Below, piece after piece: positions 7,706 through 15,214 of a stretch of 64,000 nucleotides of DNA. This DNA comes from Caulobacter zeae (GTDB lineage: Bacteria > Pseudomonadota > Alphaproteobacteria > Caulobacterales > Caulobacteraceae), in contig NZ_PJRS01000046.1 in NCBI RefSeq assembly GCF_002858925.1, positions 1-64,000 of the forward strand, in the 5' to 3' direction. The translations under genes were made by a program, and so were the position numbers. The notes beneath the pieces are model-generated. The model did no database searches and was not told the DNA's origin. It was given only the letters and a program-made list of their open reading frames with translations. How positions within the stretch are numbered: the first letter of the stretch is position 1; every line of letters begins with the position of its first letter.

Positions 7706-7751
7706 TCGGCGCCCAGAGCGACCGGACCGACTTCACCGGAGGGCCTTCTCC

Positions 7752-8033
7752 ATGACCACCGTCTCCTCGGCGACGAGCACCAGCACGACGAGCTCGAGCA
7801 GCTCGTCCGGCACGCTGCAGCTTGGCACCACCGACTTCCTGAAGCTGCTGATGACGCAGCTGACCAACCAGAACCCGCTGGATCCCACCGATCCGACCGA
7901 GTTCACCAGCCAGCTGGCGACCTACTCGTCGCTCGAGCAGCAGATCAACATGAACGACACGCTGACGACGATGTCGGACAATATGTCGTCGCTGCTGACC
8001 CAGGTTCAGCTGCTCGCCTCGGCCTCGGAATAG
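7752..8033 (+). CDS. flgD: Short flagellar hook cap protein FlgD
   Basis: The ATG at 7752 has GGAGGG upstream; the frame opens earlier inside the palindrome but without support. The 93-residue product has the FlgD N-terminal domain: LGTTDFLKLLMTQLTNQNPLD, then FTSQLATYSSLEQQINMNDTL. FlgD caps the growing hook so that FlgE can be added. Common FlgD proteins are about 220 residues with C-terminal Tudor/Fn3-like domains; these are absent here, so this is a minimal form. It is the first gene of the rightward arm, 12 bp before flgE. Confidence 0.85.
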   Translation: MTTVSSATSTSTTSSSSSSGTLQLGTTDFLKLLMTQLTNQNPLDPTDPTEFTSQLATYSSLEQQINMNDTLTTMSDNMSSLLTQVQLLASASE

Positions 8034-8045
8034 GGGCCAGCGACG

Positions 8046-9323
8046 ATGAGCCTGTCCTCCGCCCTCTCGACCGCCGTCTCGGGCCTGTCCGCCCAGAGCA
8101 TCGCCCTGTCGGCGATCTCCGAGAACATCGCCAACGCCTCGACCACCGCCTACAAGACGACGGAAGTGTCGTTCCAGTCGCTGGTCAGCGGCGCCATGGG
8201 CACCAACACCTCGACCAGCTCGGTGGTGGCCAAGACAAACCAGGCGCTGAACGTCACCGGCGCCATCTCGTCGACCAGCGTGGCGACCAACATCGCCATC
8301 GACGGCTCGGGCTATTTCGTGGTCGCGGCCAACGCCGGCGACACCGGCAGCGACCTGGTCTACAGCCGCAACGGCAGCTTCTCGACGGACGCCAACGGCT
8401 ATCTGGTCAATAGCGAAGGCTATTACCTGATGGGCTACCCGACGGACTCCGACGGCAACGTCCTGGCGTCCAACACCAGCGACCTGACCAGCCTGTCGGC
8501 GATCAACCTCGACTCGATCAGCGGCACGGCCAAGGCCACCTCGACGGTGAGCATGGCCGCCAACCTGCCGGCCGACGCCACGACGGGCCAGAGCTTCGAC
8601 ACCAGCATGGAGGTCATCGACTCCCTGGGCGTCAGCCACACCGTCGGCCAGACCTGGACCAAGACCGGCGACAACACCTGGTCGCTGAGCCTGTCGGACC
8701 CGACCCTGACCAAGGACAGCACGACCACCTCGGGCACGATCAGCCCGAGCACGGTGACGGTGACCTTCAACTCCGACGGCAGCCTGGCCACCACCGATCC
8801 GTCGCCGGTCAACATCAGCATCACCGGCCTGTCGACCGGCGCGGCCGACAGCGCCATCGTGCTGGACCTGGGCTCGACGGGCGGCACCGACGGCCTGACC
8901 CAGTACGCCTCGACCTCCTCGACCCTGTCGATCAGCCCGACCTTCGAGCAGGACGGCGCCAACTACGGCGAGCTGTCGGGGATCAGCATCGACGAGAGCG
9001 GCCTGGTCACGGCCAATTTCGACAACGGGGTGAGTCTCGCGATCTACCAGATCCCGGTCGCCACCTTCAGCAACCCCAACGGCCTGACCCACGTCTCGGG
9101 CACGGTCTATGACGAGAACACCGCCGCCGGCCAGGTGCACCTGAACCTGCCCGGCGAGGGCAACGCCGGCAGCCTGGTGGCCAGCGCGCTGGAGGGCTCG
9201 ACCACCGACACGGCGACCGAGTTCAACAAGATGATCATCGCCCAGCAGGCCTATTCGGCCGCCTCGCAGGTGATCAGCGCCACCAGCGACATGTTCGACA
9301 CCCTGATCCAGGCCGTCCGGTGA
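8046..9323 (+). CDS. flgE: Flagellar hook protein FlgE
   Basis: The 425-residue protein has the rod/hook N-terminus (SLSSALSTAVSGLSAQSIALSAISENIANASTTAYK), a GSGYFVV motif near residue 90, and the hook C-terminus (EFNKMIIAQQAYSAASQVI ... MFDTLIQAVR). FlgE builds the hook that joins basal body to filament. It is strikingly acidic and Ser/Thr rich: I count two Arg and six Lys in 425 residues, and no Cys. Its stop overlaps the GTG start of the next gene. Confidence 0.92.
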   Translation: MSLSSALSTAVSGLSAQSIALSAISENIANASTTAYKTTEVSFQSLVSGAMGTNTSTSSVVAKTNQALNVTGAISSTSVATNIAIDGSGYFVVAANAGDTGSDLVYSRNGSFSTDANGYLVNSEGYYLMGYPTDSDGNVLASNTSDLTSLSAINLDSISGTAKATSTVSMAANLPADATTGQSFDTSMEVIDSLGVSHTVGQTWTKTGDNTWSLSLSDPTLTKDSTTTSGTISPSTVTVTFNSDGSLATTDPSPVNISITGLSTGAADSAIVLDLGSTGGTDGLTQYASTSSTLSISPTFEQDGANYGELSGISIDESGLVTANFDNGVSLAIYQIPVATFSNPNGLTHVSGTVYDENTAAGQVHLNLPGEGNAGSLVASALEGSTTDTATEFNKMIIAQQAYSAASQVISATSDMFDTLIQAVR

Positions 9324-9655
9324 GCGTCATGGGCACGATTGAACGCCTGCACACCCGCGCCCAGAAGGCCCGCCGCGATCCGGCCACGCCCGTGGTCTCG
9401 TCGGTCGAGGAGGCTCGCGCCCTGGCCCGCAGCATCGCCGACGGCCTCTCGGCCCTTTCGGACGACCAGCGCCTGCTCATGCTGTCGAACCTGCACGAGG
9501 TGCAGGCGACGCTGGAAGACCGCATGGCCAGCCTGGAGACCGAGATGGCCCAGGAGCGCGTGCGCATCCAGGCGGTCAACCGCGGCCTCAACGCCCAGGC
9601 CGGCTATCGCGGCGGGGTGGCGTCGCTGCGCGACCACCGCCGACGCAAGGACTGA
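9320..9655 (+). CDS. Small helical protein in the hook operon, possible FlgN-like chaperone
   Basis: The GTG start at 9320 overlaps the flgE stop by four bases (GTGA), giving 111 residues; ATG 9329 is an alternative start. The protein is soluble and mostly helical, with a coiled-coil segment LSNLHEVQATLEDRMASLETEMAQER around residues 55-80 and a basic tail RDHRRRKD. It lies directly before flgK and flgL. FlgN, the chaperone for FlgK and FlgL, is of similar size and shape and often has such a position, so this role is proposed from context. The sequence alone does not prove it. Confidence 0.55.
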   Translation: MSVMGTIERLHTRAQKARRDPATPVVSSVEEARALARSIADGLSALSDDQRLLMLSNLHEVQATLEDRMASLETEMAQERVRIQAVNRGLNAQAGYRGGVASLRDHRRRKD

Positions 9656-9659
9656 CGCC

Positions 9660-11387
9660 ATGTCGCTGTCGTCGATCATCAGCTCGGCCTCGTCGGCCCT
9701 GTCGACCGCCCAGATGCAGATCGCGGTGGCCAACGCCAACGTGGCCAACGCCGACGACCTGACCTACAGCAAGAAGACGGTCAGCACGACGGCGACCACG
9801 GCCCTCAACTCGGCCTCCAGCGCCACCGTGCAGCGGGCGGCCGACACCTATCTGGCCAAGACCGTGGTCAAGACGGCGGCCGCCTCGGGCTATGCCTTCA
9901 CGATCGACACCTACATGCAGTCCTACGACGCCGCCCTCGGCTCGGTGGACAGCGGCGACGACCTGTCCAGCCTGCTCGACGCCTTTTCCAGCGCCCTGAC
10001 CGCCCTGTCGGCCAGCGCCGACAGCGACACGGCCAAGGCCGCGACGGTCTCGGCCGCGTCCGACCTGGCCGCGGGGATCAGCAGCCTGTCGGCCTCGATC
10101 CAGGACCTGCGCACCCAGGCCAACGCCGAGATCGCCACCACGGTCGACACCATCAACTCGACCCTGTCGACCCTGGCCTCGCTGAACGACCAGATCGTCT
10201 CGGTCACCGCCCAGGGTGGCGACGTCACCGCCCTGCAGGACCAACGCGACGCGGCCCTGACAACCCTGTCGGGCCTGATCGGGGTCAACAGCTACACCAC
10301 CTCCGACAACCGGCTGGTGGTCTACACCACCGGCGGCGACCAACTGCTTGGCACGACGGCGGCCAAGCTTTCGTACACCGCCTCCAGCGCGCTTTCCTCG
10401 ACCAGCGCCTACCCGAACTCGATCTCGGGGATCACGCTGAACGGCAAGGACGTCACCGCAAGCCTCGACTCCGGCCAGTTGGGCGCGCTGGTCACCCTGC
10501 GCGACAAGACGCTGGTGGACGAGCAGGCCAAGCTCGACGCCCTGGCCTCGACCCTGATCTCCCAGGTCAACGCCATCAGCAACGCCGGCTCGGCCACGCC
10601 CGCGCCCAACGCCCTGACCAGCGCCTCCACCGTCTCGGGCGACGACGCCTTCTCGGCGACCGGCACGCTGCGGGTGGCCGTCGTCGATTCCAGCGGCTCG
10701 ACGGTCTCGACCCAGGACATCGACCTGTCGGCCTATTCGACCCTGGCCGACCTGGTCAGCGCGCTGGACGCCATGGACGGCCTGTCGGCCAGCATCGGCT
10801 CGGACGGCAAGCTGTCGATCACCGCCGACAGCAGCGCCAACGGCGTCGCCCTGGGCGACATCGGCGCCTCGGTCGGCGCATCGGCGCAAGGCTTCTCGGA
10901 CTATTTCGGCTTCAACGACCTGTTCTCGGGATCGACCGCCGCCGACATCGCCGTCTCGTCCAGGCTGTCGGGCGACTACAGCCTGCTGGCTACCGCCGCC
11001 CTCGACACCTCCACCACCCTGGCGGCCGGCGACCGCGCCCTGTCGACCTCCGACAGCGCCACGATCGACAAGCTGTCGTCGATGCTGTCGGGGACGCTGA
11101 GCTTCGCCGCCGCCGGCGACCAGGCGGCCAAGACCGTCAGCCTGTCGTCCTATGCCTCGAGCTTCGTTTCCGGCGCGGCGACCCTCGTCTCCAACGCCTC
11201 GTCCGGCGCCGCCAGCGCCCTGTCGACCTACGAGGCGGCGACCACGCGGCTGCAGAACACCACCGCCGTCAATGTCGACGAGGAACTGGCCCTGCTGACC
11301 ACCTACCAGTCGCAGTACGAGGCCAACGCCCAGCTCGTCTCGATGGTGCAGGAGCTGTTCGACACCCTGATCCAGATGGTGAACTGA
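9660..11387 (+). CDS. flgK: Flagellar hook-filament junction protein FlgK (HAP1)
   Basis: The start at ATG 9660, four bases after the upstream stop, gives 575 residues. A longer reading of the frame is a shadow of the previous gene. The N-terminus SLSSIISSASSALSTAQMQIAVANANVANADD is the FlgK D0 helix. Mid-protein DQRDAALTTLSGLIGV and the C-terminus NVDEELALLTTYQSQYEANAQLV ... LFDTLIQMVN are strong FlgK marks. FlgK links hook to filament. Composition is again Ser/Ala/Asp rich. Confidence 0.92.
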   Translation: MSLSSIISSASSALSTAQMQIAVANANVANADDLTYSKKTVSTTATTALNSASSATVQRAADTYLAKTVVKTAAASGYAFTIDTYMQSYDAALGSVDSGDDLSSLLDAFSSALTALSASADSDTAKAATVSAASDLAAGISSLSASIQDLRTQANAEIATTVDTINSTLSTLASLNDQIVSVTAQGGDVTALQDQRDAALTTLSGLIGVNSYTTSDNRLVVYTTGGDQLLGTTAAKLSYTASSALSSTSAYPNSISGITLNGKDVTASLDSGQLGALVTLRDKTLVDEQAKLDALASTLISQVNAISNAGSATPAPNALTSASTVSGDDAFSATGTLRVAVVDSSGSTVSTQDIDLSAYSTLADLVSALDAMDGLSASIGSDGKLSITADSSANGVALGDIGASVGASAQGFSDYFGFNDLFSGSTAADIAVSSRLSGDYSLLATAALDTSTTLAAGDRALSTSDSATIDKLSSMLSGTLSFAAAGDQAAKTVSLSSYASSFVSGAATLVSNASSGAASALSTYEAATTRLQNTTAVNVDEELALLTTYQSQYEANAQLVSMVQELFDTLIQMVN

Positions 11388-11389
11388 CC

Positions 11390-12286
11390 ATGATCTGCCG
11401 CATCGCCACCTTCGGCCATTCCACGACCATGCTGGCCGCCAGCCTCAAGGTGCAGGCCAAGCTGGCCGACCAGCAGGCCCAGACGGCCTCTGGCCTGAAA
11501 TCCACCACCTACGGGGGCCTGGGCAGCAACACCGGCAGCCTGCTGCGCCTGTCCAGCCAGAGCAGCGCCCTGACCGCCGAGAACGCCGCCGCCCAGACGG
11601 CCACCGCCTATGTCAACGCCGCCTATTCGGCGCTGGGCGACATCGCCGACCTGGCCACCACCATCAAGACCCAGCTGGCCTCGATGATTTCGAGCACCAC
11701 GATCGACTCGGCCACCACCGCCCAGTACGCCACCAACTGGCTCAATGACCTTCAGGCGCTGATGAACAGCACCTCGGGCGGGACCTACCTGTTCTCGGGC
11801 ACGGCGGGCGACGCCGCCGCCGCCGACTTCAGCGACGCCGACTGGGATCCCTCGGCCGGGGTCGACGCCGACTACTACCAGGGCTCGTCGGCCACGCGGA
11901 CCTTCACCACCACCGACGGCCAGACCATCGACCTGTCGGTCTCGGGCGGCTCGGCGGCGTTCGAGAAGCTGGCCCGCGCCTTGTCGATGATCATCGCCTC
12001 GCCCGACGACAGCGACGTGGTCTCGGCCGCCTACGAGCTGGCCGGCGAGGCCCTGATCGGCATCGGCTCGCTACAGGAGCAGGTCTCGATCCAGGCCTCC
12101 ACCCTAGACCGCCTGATCGAGCGCAACGAGGCCAAGATCGAAAGCATCGACACCCTGGCCTCCAACCTGAAAGACGCCGACCTCGCCGAGACTGCCGTCC
12201 TGGCCACCCAGTACGAGACCCAGCTGGAGGCCATGTATTCGATGATCTCGACGCTCTCGTCGCTGAGCCTGACGAAGTATCTGTAG
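11390..12286 (+). CDS. flgL: Flagellar hook-filament junction protein FlgL (HAP3)
   Basis: The 298-residue protein starts two bases after the flgK stop. It has a flagellin-like N-terminus (LKVQAKLADQQAQTASGLKS), the motif GGTYLFSGTAGD near residue 130, and a C-terminal helix (YETQLEAMYSMISTLSSLSLTKYL). FlgL is the second junction protein, between FlgK and flagellin. The N-terminal extension MICRIATFGHST carries a Cys, unusual for an axial protein. It is the last gene of the rightward arm; a family A repeat follows at once. Confidence 0.88.
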   Translation: MICRIATFGHSTTMLAASLKVQAKLADQQAQTASGLKSTTYGGLGSNTGSLLRLSSQSSALTAENAAAQTATAYVNAAYSALGDIADLATTIKTQLASMISSTTIDSATTAQYATNWLNDLQALMNSTSGGTYLFSGTAGDAAAADFSDADWDPSAGVDADYYQGSSATRTFTTTDGQTIDLSVSGGSAAFEKLARALSMIIASPDDSDVVSAAYELAGEALIGIGSLQEQVSIQASTLDRLIERNEAKIESIDTLASNLKDADLAETAVLATQYETQLEAMYSMISTLSSLSLTKYL

Positions 12287-12300
12287 GGAGCGACACGAGA

Positions 12301-12431
12301 ACCCTCACCCCGTGGGGAGGCGGCCGAAGGCCGGTGGGGGGACGTTTTCAGCTTCCGCGGCTCTGGCCGGTTGCCCAATCACTCCCCCCACCGATCGCTT
12401 CGCGATCGCCTCCCCCACGGGGGGAGGTTCC
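12301..12431. repeat. Family A paired hairpin repeat, copy 2
   Basis: The left arm CACCCCGTGGGGAGG-CGGCCGAAGGCCGG is slightly decayed. The right arm CACCGATCGCTTCGCGATCG with CCTCCCCCACGGGGGGAGG is intact. It follows flgL. Confidence 0.8.
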
Positions 12432-12540
12432 GCGCACTCGCCGCCTCACATGCGGCGAACCGCATTGCAAACCCGCAAGACCTCGACATACGCCGGCAGG
12501 ATCGCCCGGCCACAAGGGCGGCTCACGTTTCGGAGTCCCG

Positions 12541-13437
12541 ATGCCCTCGCCCGTTTCCCCCAGCCGTCGCGGCCTGCTGGCCCTGGCCGGCGCCGCGCCG
12601 TTCGCCGCCATCGCCGCCTCGACGCGCCCGGTCGCCGCCGCCGAAAACGTCTGCGCGCTGACACCCCAGGTCACCCAAGGTCCCTACTGGTTCGACCCCA
12701 AGCTCGATCGCGCCGACATCACCGAAGGCAAGAAAGGCGCGCCGGTCACCGTGGCCCTGACCGTCGTCGACGGCGCCTGCCGGCCGCTGAAGGGGGCGCG
12801 GGTCGACATCTGGCATTGCGACGCGCAAGGCATCTATTCCGGCTACGAGGGCCAGGGCGACGACCACCAGACCGCCGCCAAGGGAGCGACCTTCCTGCGC
12901 GGCGCCCAGACCACCGACGGCGCGGGCAAGGTGGCCTTCAGGACCATCTGGCCCGGCTGGTACGAAGGCCGCACCCCGCACATCCACATCAAGGTGCACC
13001 TGAACGCGCGCACGGCCCTGACCGCCCAGCTGTTCGTGCCCGACGCCCTGTCGGAGTTCCTCTACGAGAACCTCCCGGCCTACAAGCGGCCCCGGGCGCG
13101 CGACATGTTCAACCGCCAGGACGGCATCGCCCTGCAAGGCGGCGAGGCGATGGTGGCCAGCGTCAAGGAAGGCGAGAGCGGCTATGTGCTGGCCCTGGTT
13201 CTGGGCGTCGATCCCGCCGCCGACTGGAAGGACGACGCGGGGATGGGCCCGGGCGGGCCCATGGGCGGTCCCGGCGGCCCGCCTCCCGGAGGCATGGGCC
13301 CGCCTCCCGGCGCCCCGCAAGGCATGAACGGCCGCCCGCCCGGCCCACCGCCCGGCGGCTTCCCCAACGGCGGTCCGCCCCGCCACGAGACCCCGACCGG
13401 CGAGGCGCGACTGAAGGCGATCGTGCCGGGGACCTGA
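12541..13437 (+). CDS. Exported intradiol ring-cleavage dioxygenase-like protein
   Basis: ATG 12541 with CGGAG upstream gives 298 residues. A Tat-like signal (SRRGLLALAGAAPFAAIAA) opens it. The core has the intradiol dioxygenase pattern: VTQGPYWFDP, VDIWHCDAQGIYSGY (first Tyr ligand area) and TIWPGWYEGRTPHIHIKVH, which supplies Tyr and the two His ligands of ferric iron. Relatives split catechol-type rings between the hydroxyls. The last 70 or so residues are a Gly/Pro/Met-rich low-complexity tail with repeats such as GGPPPGGMGPPPGAP, not part of the fold. Substrate is unknown; no aromatic catabolism genes lie near. Confidence 0.82.
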   Translation: MPSPVSPSRRGLLALAGAAPFAAIAASTRPVAAAENVCALTPQVTQGPYWFDPKLDRADITEGKKGAPVTVALTVVDGACRPLKGARVDIWHCDAQGIYSGYEGQGDDHQTAAKGATFLRGAQTTDGAGKVAFRTIWPGWYEGRTPHIHIKVHLNARTALTAQLFVPDALSEFLYENLPAYKRPRARDMFNRQDGIALQGGEAMVASVKEGESGYVLALVLGVDPAADWKDDAGMGPGGPMGGPGGPPPGGMGPPPGAPQGMNGRPPGPPPGGFPNGGPPRHETPTGEARLKAIVPGT

Positions 13438-13440
13438 GAT

Positions 13441-13554
13441 CCTCCCCCTGAAGGGGGAGGTGGCCCGAAGGGCCGGAGGGGGAAGCGGCAGCTGACGCGC
13501 CGTATTCACTTCCCCCTCATTCGCTCCGCGACAGCTCCCCCTTCAGGGGGAGCA
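13441..13554. repeat. Family A paired hairpin repeat, copy 3 (CTGAAGG subtype)
   Basis: The left arm CCTCCCCCTGAAGGGGGAGG-TGGCCCGAAGGGCC and the right arm TCGCTCCGCGACAGCTCCCCCTTCAGGGGGAG are inverted. This subtype has a CTGAAG loop, and a GCTCCGCGA inner hairpin replaces the CGATCG type. Confidence 0.85.
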
Positions 13555-13631
13555 TCTTTCTGCCTTCCCTCCCCCGCCCAGCCAAGCCATCCTCCCGGCC
13601 AAACGGCCGTTCGGCCTGCGAGGGGATGGAA

Positions 13632-14771
13632 ATGCACAAGACGATCTGGGCCGCCTTGGCGGTCTCGATGGGGCTGGCCGGAACGGCCTGCGCCCAGCCG
13701 GCGCCGACGGGTCCCCAGCCCAGGAACGACTACACGCAGGACTCCTCCTGGCTGTGTCGTCCCGGCCGCCAGGACGCCTGCGCCCAGGACCAGACCGCCA
13801 CCGTCGTGGCCGCCGACGGCGCGACCAGGGTCGAGCCGTTCAAGGCCGATCCCAAGGCGCCGATCGACTGCTTCTACGTCTATCCGACCGTGTCGACCGA
13901 TCCCGGCGGCAACAGCGACATGGCCATCGACCCGGCCGAGACCATCGTCGCCGAGCAGCAGTTCGCGCGTTTCGGCCAGGCCTGCCGCACCTTCGCGCCG
14001 ATGTACCGGCAGGTGACCCTGGCGGCCCTGCGGCAGGTGATGCAGGGCAAGGCCTCGCCGGGCGACGAGACCCTCGCCTACAATGACGTGCTGGACGCCT
14101 GGAAGGACTATCTGGCCCGCGACAACGGCGGTCGCGGCGTCGTGCTGATCGGACACTCGCAGGGCTCGCGCGTGCTGCTGCGCCTGCTGGCCGAGGAGAT
14201 CGACGGCAAGCCGGTCCAGAAGCAGCTGGTCTCGGCCCTGATCATCGGCATGAACACGCCCATCGATCCGGCCACGGACGCCTACGGCTCGATCAAGATG
14301 TGCCGCAAGCCGGGCCAAGTGGGCTGCATCGTCTCCTACGTGTCGTTCCGCGCCTCCAGCCCGCCGGCCGAGCCCGCCTTCTTCGGCAAGGCTGAGGGCG
14401 CAAAGCGCGCGGCCTGCGTCAACCCGGCCGCCCTGGCCGGCGGCGAAGCGCCGCTGCACAGCTATTTCAGCGACAAGACCATCGCCGGCGCGCCGCGCAA
14501 GACGCCCTGGGTCAAGGGCAAGGACGTGACCACGACCTTCGTCTCGACGCCGGGCCTGGTCACCGCCGAATGCGCCACGAGCGGCCCCTACGACTACCTG
14601 GCCATCAAGGTCCACGGCGTCCCGGCCGACCCGCGCGTCGACGACATCCCCGGCGACCTGATGGTGCTGGGCTCGCCGCTCAAGGCCTGGGGCCTGCACC
14701 TGGCCGACGTCAACCTGGCGATGGGCGACTTGGTGGCGCTGGTCGGCGCGCAGGGGAAAGGCTGGAAGTAG
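13632..14771 (+). CDS. Secreted DUF3089 alpha/beta hydrolase-like protein
   Basis: ATG 13632 is preferred over ATG 13626 because GAGGGG lies at better spacing; the product is 379 residues. A signal peptide runs to AGTACA near residue 21. The chain has WLCRPGRQDACAQD, then IDCFYVYPTVSTD, and a nucleophile elbow GHSQGSR, as in DUF3089 proteins of the lipase-like alpha/beta hydrolase clan. The many Cys suggest disulphides in the periplasm. Substrate and pathway are unknown. Family A repeats lie on both sides. Confidence 0.8.
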   Translation: MHKTIWAALAVSMGLAGTACAQPAPTGPQPRNDYTQDSSWLCRPGRQDACAQDQTATVVAADGATRVEPFKADPKAPIDCFYVYPTVSTDPGGNSDMAIDPAETIVAEQQFARFGQACRTFAPMYRQVTLAALRQVMQGKASPGDETLAYNDVLDAWKDYLARDNGGRGVVLIGHSQGSRVLLRLLAEEIDGKPVQKQLVSALIIGMNTPIDPATDAYGSIKMCRKPGQVGCIVSYVSFRASSPPAEPAFFGKAEGAKRAACVNPAALAGGEAPLHSYFSDKTIAGAPRKTPWVKGKDVTTTFVSTPGLVTAECATSGPYDYLAIKVHGVPADPRVDDIPGDLMVLGSPLKAWGLHLADVNLAMGDLVALVGAQGKGWK

Positions 14772-14781
14772 GCCGGAGGAG

Positions 14782-14912
14782 AACCTCCCCCTCTGGGGGA
14801 GGCGGCCGCAGACCGGTGGGGGACGGTTTCAACCGCCGAGAAGGCGGCTGATTTCGCACTCACTCCCCCCACCGATCGCTTCGCGATCACCTCCCCCACA
14901 GGGGGAGGTTCC
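14782..14912. repeat. Family A paired hairpin repeat, copy 4
   Basis: The left outer arm GAACCTCCCCCTCTGGGGGAGG has a mutated inner hairpin GGCCGCAGACCGG. The right side is CACCGATCGCTTCGCGATC, then CTCCCCCACAGGGGGAGGTTCC. It lies between convergent DUF3089 and DUF1328 genes. Confidence 0.85.
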
Positions 14913-14924
14913 TTGCGGCCAGGA

Positions 14925-15104
14925 TCATTTCCCCGTCACGCCCTTGAAGATCCCCATGCCCAGCACGAGGACGACGAGGAACACGACCAGGAACAGGAAG
15001 AACAGGATCTTGGCGACGCCGGCCGCGGCGCCCGCGATGCCGGTGAAACCGAGCGCGCCGGCGATGATGGCCACCACGGCGAAGATCAGAGCCCATTTCA
15101 GCAT
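14925..15104 (-). CDS. DUF1328 small membrane protein
   Basis: Start M at 15104 has AAGGAG upstream; the product is 59 residues. It opens [25 protein letters not shown] and continues with a second hydrophobic stretch [18 protein letters not shown], the two-helix pattern of DUF1328 (YtjA-like) inner membrane proteins. Members are often stress induced, but their role is unknown. A longer open frame from 15146 lacks a ribosome binding site. Confidence 0.85.
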   Translation of the reverse strand: MLKWALIFAVVAIIAGALGFTGIAGAAAGVAKILFFLFLVVFLVVLVLGMGIFKGVTGK

Positions 15105-15214
15105 GGGTAAGCTCCTTGCACAGGGCCCGCGAGATGCAGGCTTCACAGGATCAACGTCGCCTTGGCGCGCGTCGTTCCTTGTGTTCGCCGGCCCGCGCCG
15201 CTAACTCCAAAGCC

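Noticed and set aside
7518-9140. 540-codon frame opposite flgD and flgE
   Set aside because: No start signal or motif; the plus strand genes are certain.
12301-14912. CRISPR array suggested by repeated G-rich units
   Set aside because: The units are inverted hairpin pairs at separate intergenic sites, not direct repeats with regular spacers, and no cas gene is present.
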